This document shows, one piece after another, positions 5,177 to 8,064 of a stretch of 8,064 bases of DNA. The stretch comes from Desulfobacteraceae bacterium UBA2771 (GTDB lineage Bacteria > Desulfobacterota > Desulfobacteria > Desulfobacterales > Desulfosarcinaceae): positions 10,554 through 18,617 of the forward strand of contig DEIP01000025.1 in NCBI GenBank assembly GCA_002352605.1, written 5' to 3'. The notes below the pieces were generated by a model, which was not told the origin of the DNA, did no database searches, and saw nothing but the letters and a program-made list of their open reading frames with translations. Position 1 is the first letter of the stretch; every line of letters begins with the position of its first letter. The position numbers were made by a program, and so were the translations under genes.

Positions 5177-7213
5177 ATGAGCACGCGGAGCCGATTGAAA
5201 CACCTTGTCCTGCCATCGAAGCGATATCCGTCCGACAATGCGCAACATTCTTCCTTCGAAACCCCTGCCGCCGGCCACCGTCCGCCCCAGGATGTATTGA
5301 AAGAGAGAGACCTTCAGCTGTCCGCCATTATTCAGGCCTTTGACGGTTTCGTCTATGTTTGCAACGAAGATTTTCGTGTGACGTTCATGAACGAGCGGTT
5401 GATCCGGCGAACGGGTTTTGACGGCACGGGGCTTCGTTGCCACAAGGTATTGCACGATCTGGACGCAGTCTGCCCGTGGTGCCGCAACGACCGCGTATTG
5501 AAAGGGGAAACCGTTCGCTGGGAAGTGAAAAGTCCAAAAGACCAGCGCTGGTATTATGTAATCGACATCCCCATCCTTCGTACCGACGGCGCCATTTCCA
5601 AATTTGCGATGATCATCGACATTCATCAGCGCAAAGAGGCCGAACAAGAGCTGGAGCGGCACCGACACAGATTGGAAAAACGGGTTCACGCCCGAACCCG
5701 GGACCTCAGCCTGATCAACGAACACCTGCTCAATGAAATTGAAGACCGAAAAAAGATCGAAAAAACGTTGCGGGAAAGCCAGGAGCGTCACCGCATCATA
5801 TTCGACGGTTCCAGGGACGCCATTTTCATCAGCGCTACCGACGGATCGATCCTGATCTTTAACCGCAGTGCCACCCAACTGACCGGATACCGGCCGGAAG
5901 AACTCAAAAAACTTAAACTCTTCGAACTGCATACCAAGGTAAACCCTGGGCGGCACAGCGACTATTTCAAACGCATCTGGTCCGGCCAATCCATCTCCGG
6001 TGAGGCGAGAATCGCCCGAAAAGATGGTCGCACCATCCATATGGCGTTCAGCAGCCGCAAGATCGTGATCGCCGGCAGAACCTGCGCCCATACCGTCGCC
6101 CGGGATATCACCGCCCGCATAAAATCCGAAGCGGCCCTTCGCCGTAGCGAGGCAAAATACCGTGAGCTGGTCCAGAATACCAACAGCATTATCATACGCT
6201 TTGATCCCGTGGGCCACATCACCTTCTTCAATGAATACGCCAGCAAATTTTTCGGATTTCCCAAGCAGGCGATTGTCGGACGGAATATTCTGGGAACCAT
6301 CATTCCGTGGCGGGCATCCTCCGGACGGGACTATCGCTCCTTTATGATGGATTTTATTAAGCACCCGGATCGACACCCCACCAATGAAATTGAAAATGTC
6401 CGCCGGGACGGATCACGCGTCTGGATTGCCTGGACCAATAAACCCCTTCGGGACAAAGCTCACCGGATCGTTGAAATCCTGAGCGTCGGCGTCGATGTCA
6501 CTCAGCGCAAACAGGCTCAGGACCGGGTGCAGGTGCTTACTCACCAGTTAATTAAAGCCCAGGAGAATGAGCGCCTGAAGATATCTCGGGACCTTCATGA
6601 CCACATTGCCCAGGACCTGTCTACCCTGAAAATCAACCTGGAGACCCAGTTCAAAGATCAGCCGACAGAGATCCGAAAAAAAGTTTTACAACTCTCCAGC
6701 ATCTTGCAAAGGTCCATTGCAGCGGTCAGGGATATGGCCTATGACCTGCGCCCCCCCGGCCTTGACCAGTTGGGCCTGGTCAAGACCGTCTACCTGTACT
6801 GTGAGGATTTTGCCACAACAAGCAATATCGACATCGATTTTGCAGCAGCCGGTGTGGATGAGTTGGACCTTGACTATGAAACCCAAATCAACATCTACCG
6901 GTTGGTCCAGGAAGCCTTGAACAACATCAAGCGGCACGCCGGTGCCAACCGGGTGACGATCCGGTTGGTTGCATCGTCGCCGGACATCGTTATCCGTATC
7001 AAGGACAATGGCAGGGGGTTTGACGTGAATGCCCGGCGGGAAGAGGCTCGGAAGGAGAAGCGGATGGGCTTGCAAAGTATGGTGGAACGGGTTCGTCTGC
7101 TGGATGGAAAGATCAATATCCAGTCCAGACCCAACACCGGCACTTATATCTTCATCGAAATTCCCTTAAAGGAGAGAGTCAGTGGCTTCCAAGAAGCGCA
7201 TTCTGATCGTTGA
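5177..7213 (+). CDS. Soluble three-PAS histidine kinase, NarX/HisKA_3 class
   Basis: This 678-residue cytosolic kinase has no membrane segment. PAS 1 spans about 45-152 and carries Cys88, Cys99 and Cys102, the last two in a CPWC motif, so it may bind a metal or respond to redox state. A charged coiled-coil linker (153-203) follows, then PAS 2 (about 204-315, opening with RIIFDGSRDAIFI) and PAS 3 (about 325-446). Both end in the usual DIT/DVT motif. The HisKA_3 dimerisation domain has phospho-acceptor His474 in RDLHDHIAQDLSTLK. The ATPase domain shows the N-box VQEALNNIKRHA (577-588), G1 box DNGRGF (610-615) and a GLQSMVERV segment (631-639), as in NarX/DegS-type kinases. The start at 5177 follows GGGAG. 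The last 32 bases overlap the response-regulator gene, implying translational coupling and a cognate pair. The signal and targets are unknown. Confidence 0.93.
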   Translation: MSTRSRLKHLVLPSKRYPSDNAQHSSFETPAAGHRPPQDVLKERDLQLSAIIQAFDGFVYVCNEDFRVTFMNERLIRRTGFDGTGLRCHKVLHDLDAVCPWCRNDRVLKGETVRWEVKSPKDQRWYYVIDIPILRTDGAISKFAMIIDIHQRKEAEQELERHRHRLEKRVHARTRDLSLINEHLLNEIEDRKKIEKTLRESQERHRIIFDGSRDAIFISATDGSILIFNRSATQLTGYRPEELKKLKLFELHTKVNPGRHSDYFKRIWSGQSISGEARIARKDGRTIHMAFSSRKIVIAGRTCAHTVARDITARIKSEAALRRSEAKYRELVQNTNSIIIRFDPVGHITFFNEYASKFFGFPKQAIVGRNILGTIIPWRASSGRDYRSFMMDFIKHPDRHPTNEIENVRRDGSRVWIAWTNKPLRDKAHRIVEILSVGVDVTQRKQAQDRVQVLTHQLIKAQENERLKISRDLHDHIAQDLSTLKINLETQFKDQPTEIRKKVLQLSSILQRSIAAVRDMAYDLRPPGLDQLGLVKTVYLYCEDFATTSNIDIDFAAAGVDELDLDYETQINIYRLVQEALNNIKRHAGANRVTIRLVASSPDIVIRIKDNGRGFDVNARREEARKEKRMGLQSMVERVRLLDGKINIQSRPNTGTYIFIEIPLKERVSGFQEAHSDR

Positions 7214-7859
7214 TGACCACCCGCTGTTCAGAGAAGGCCTTAAATCCATCATCACCGGAAGCCGCCATTTCGTGGTCGAAGGCGAAGCCGGCAACGCACG
7301 CGATGGTCTGACCATGGCCAAAAAGATCCAACCGGACGTGGCCCTGGTGGACATTTCACTGCCCGATGATAGTGGCATGCAGCTAACCCGGCGAATCCGG
7401 GAAGCCCTCCCGAACACCCGGGTGATGATTATCAGCATGCATGCCAAGATCGACTATATCGTGGAATCCTTTCAGGCCGGCGCCACCGGCTATGTGGTCA
7501 AGGAATCAGCCGCCGGCAGGCTGGTCCAGGGTCTGCATGCCGTCACCGAGGGTGAATATTTTCTGGACAGCTCCATCTCTCACGAGGTGGTGTCCCGGCT
7601 GATGCAATCGCCGGTCCGTGAGGCGCGGGTGAATGATATGGACTACGGCCGCCTCACCCCGCGAGAGCAGGAAATCATGCGTTTGCTGGCCGACGGCCAG
7701 TCTAAATCGGAAATCGCCGAACGGCTTTTTATCAGCATCAAAACCGTTGAGAATCACCGTTCCAACATCATGAAAAAACTCGATCTGCATTGCGCCATGG
7801 ACCTGGTCCGATACGCCGCCAAGCTGGGGCTCATCGATATTGACCTGTGGAAGGAGTAG
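7182..7859 (+). CDS. NarL/LuxR-family response regulator
   Basis: This 225-residue DNA-binding regulator is almost certainly the partner of the overlapping PAS kinase. The receiver domain (about 5-120) has Asp11-Asp12, phospho-acceptor Asp57 (ALVDISLPDDSG), switch Ser85 and Lys107 (YVVKES). The C-terminal LuxR-type helix-turn-helix (about 160-220) reads LTPREQEIMRLLADGQSKSE, then IAERLFISIKTVENHRSNIM, with recognition-helix residues KTVENHR. The GTG start at 7182 is backed by AAAGGAGA ending seven bases upstream, inside the kinase gene. The kinase's last residues are read in a different frame from this gene. The regulon is unknown; no target operon is visible. The stop codon at 7857-7859 lies directly against the tmRNA-like fragment, so the terminator, if any, is not within the window's obvious sequence. 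Confidence 0.94.
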   Translation: MASKKRILIVDDHPLFREGLKSIITGSRHFVVEGEAGNARDGLTMAKKIQPDVALVDISLPDDSGMQLTRRIREALPNTRVMIISMHAKIDYIVESFQAGATGYVVKESAAGRLVQGLHAVTEGEYFLDSSISHEVVSRLMQSPVREARVNDMDYGRLTPREQEIMRLLADGQSKSEIAERLFISIKTVENHRSNIMKKLDLHCAMDLVRYAAKLGLIDIDLWKE

Positions 7860-7860
7860 C

Positions 7861-7889
7861 CGCAGATTCGACTCCCGCCGCCTCCACCA
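7861..7889 (+). other. Fragment of a tmRNA/tRNA 3' end, candidate integration (att) site
   Basis: The stretch contains a perfect T-loop TTCGACT (7867-7873), a 3' T-stem strand CCCGC (7874-7878), an acceptor 3' strand CGCCTCC (7879-7885), discriminator A (7886) and an encoded CCA (7887-7889). The 5' T-stem strand here is GCAGA (7862-7866) instead of the GCGGG needed for pairing, so the match to a functional RNA breaks there, and everything upstream is the response-regulator gene. No full gene is present. An acceptor strand of CGCCTCC with A as discriminator fits ssrA (tmRNA) of many proteobacteria better than any standard tRNA I can recall. Tyrosine-recombinase islands that target ssrA leave just such a 3' copy. 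This is inferred by pattern; no integrase gene is in the window. Confidence 0.6.
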
Positions 7890-7890
7890 T

Positions 7891-8058
7891 TTGTTAATCC
7901 AAAGCAGTCCGACAACGTTCAGGTGGGGCGCAGGTATCATCGGCAACTTCGCGTGCGCCTGGCATGACGCACTACGCAAGGATGAGCGTTTAGCGCTTAT
8001 CCACGAGAAGCTCAAAGCGGGAACCTACCGTTTCAAACCTGCCCGAAGGGCCTTGTAA
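7891..8058 (+). pseudogene. Possible reverse-transcriptase gene remnant
   Basis: The frame directly after the CCA is open for 55 codons to a TAA at 8056. It has no ATG or GTG in frame after the tmRNA-like fragment; a TTG at 7891 lacks a ribosome site. Its C-terminal part, WHDALRKDERLALIHEKL followed by KAGTYRFKPARRAL, resembles the helix and G-T-Y-x-x-x-P-x-R-R motif that leads into the first palm block of group II intron and diversity-generating-type reverse transcriptases. There the chain would normally go on with a basic IPK-like block, but here a stop intervenes; a one-base shift would read on as LVKR. It may be a decayed remnant or a chance likeness. The window ends six bases later, so the call is weak. 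Confidence 0.27.
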
Positions 8059-8064
8059 AAAGGT

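Noticed and set aside
5117..6376. Long open frame of 419 codons on the minus strand opposite the PAS kinase
   Set aside because: It is an antisense shadow of a well-supported kinase gene and contains no recognisable domain.
7861..7889. A complete tRNA or tmRNA gene ending at the CCA
   Set aside because: The 5' T-stem strand does not pair fully and the needed upstream arms would fall inside the response-regulator coding sequence, where no cloverleaf can be drawn.
7927..7959. Inverted repeat GGCGCA (7927-7932) and TGCGCC (7954-7959), considered as a terminator or insertion-sequence end
   Set aside because: The arms are six bases with a 21-base loop, there is no following T run, and no target-site duplication or transposase is visible.

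Overview
The window looks like a bacterial chromosome segment of moderate-to-high GC with clear Shine-Dalgarno sites and tightly packed operons. My best guess at the source is a Gram-negative sulfate-reducer-like bacterium (Desulfobacterota / former Deltaproteobacteria). This rests on the style of the proteins, such as a PAS domain carrying a CPWC motif and a multi-PAS cytosolic kinase paired with a NarL-type regulator. It is an inference, not proven by any marker gene here.

Layout. (1) Positions 69-2145, minus strand: a two-component operon of an OmpR-type response regulator followed, with overlapping reading frames, by a membrane sensor histidine kinase of the CusS/heavy-metal-sensor type. 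No metal efflux gene is beside it in the window. (2) Positions 2146-2526: a 381-base gap with AT-rich promoter-like sequence, short inverted repeats and a 30-base-spaced direct repeat. (3) Positions 2527-2931, plus strand: a GatB/YqeY-family protein. (4) Positions 2982-4997, minus strand: a three-gene cluster, in transcription order a 126-aa unknown protein, an 85-aa unknown protein, and a NupC-type concentrative nucleoside transporter whose selectivity residues resemble the purine-selective human CNT2. (5) Positions 4998-5176: a divergent, AT-rich intergenic region. (6) Positions 5177-7859, plus strand: a second two-component system, a soluble three-PAS histidine kinase of the NarX/HisKA_3 class overlapping by 32 bases a LuxR/NarL-type response regulator. 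(7) Positions 7860-8064: directly after the regulator stop codon lies a stretch matching the 3' end of a tmRNA or tRNA gene (T-loop, acceptor strand, CCA) with no gene body upstream. Behind it is a fragment without a good start codon whose translation resembles the segment leading into a reverse-transcriptase domain.

How it fits together. The two signalling systems probably sense different things: the first faces the periplasm, the second is cytosolic with a possibly redox- or metal-responsive first PAS domain. The nucleoside transporter cluster is a separate metabolic unit. The most notable structural signal is the right end, which reads as a site-specific integration scar (att site) from a tmRNA-targeting element. 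If so, the DNA to its left would be the distal end of a genomic island and the DNA to its right the old chromosomal flank or another mobile element.
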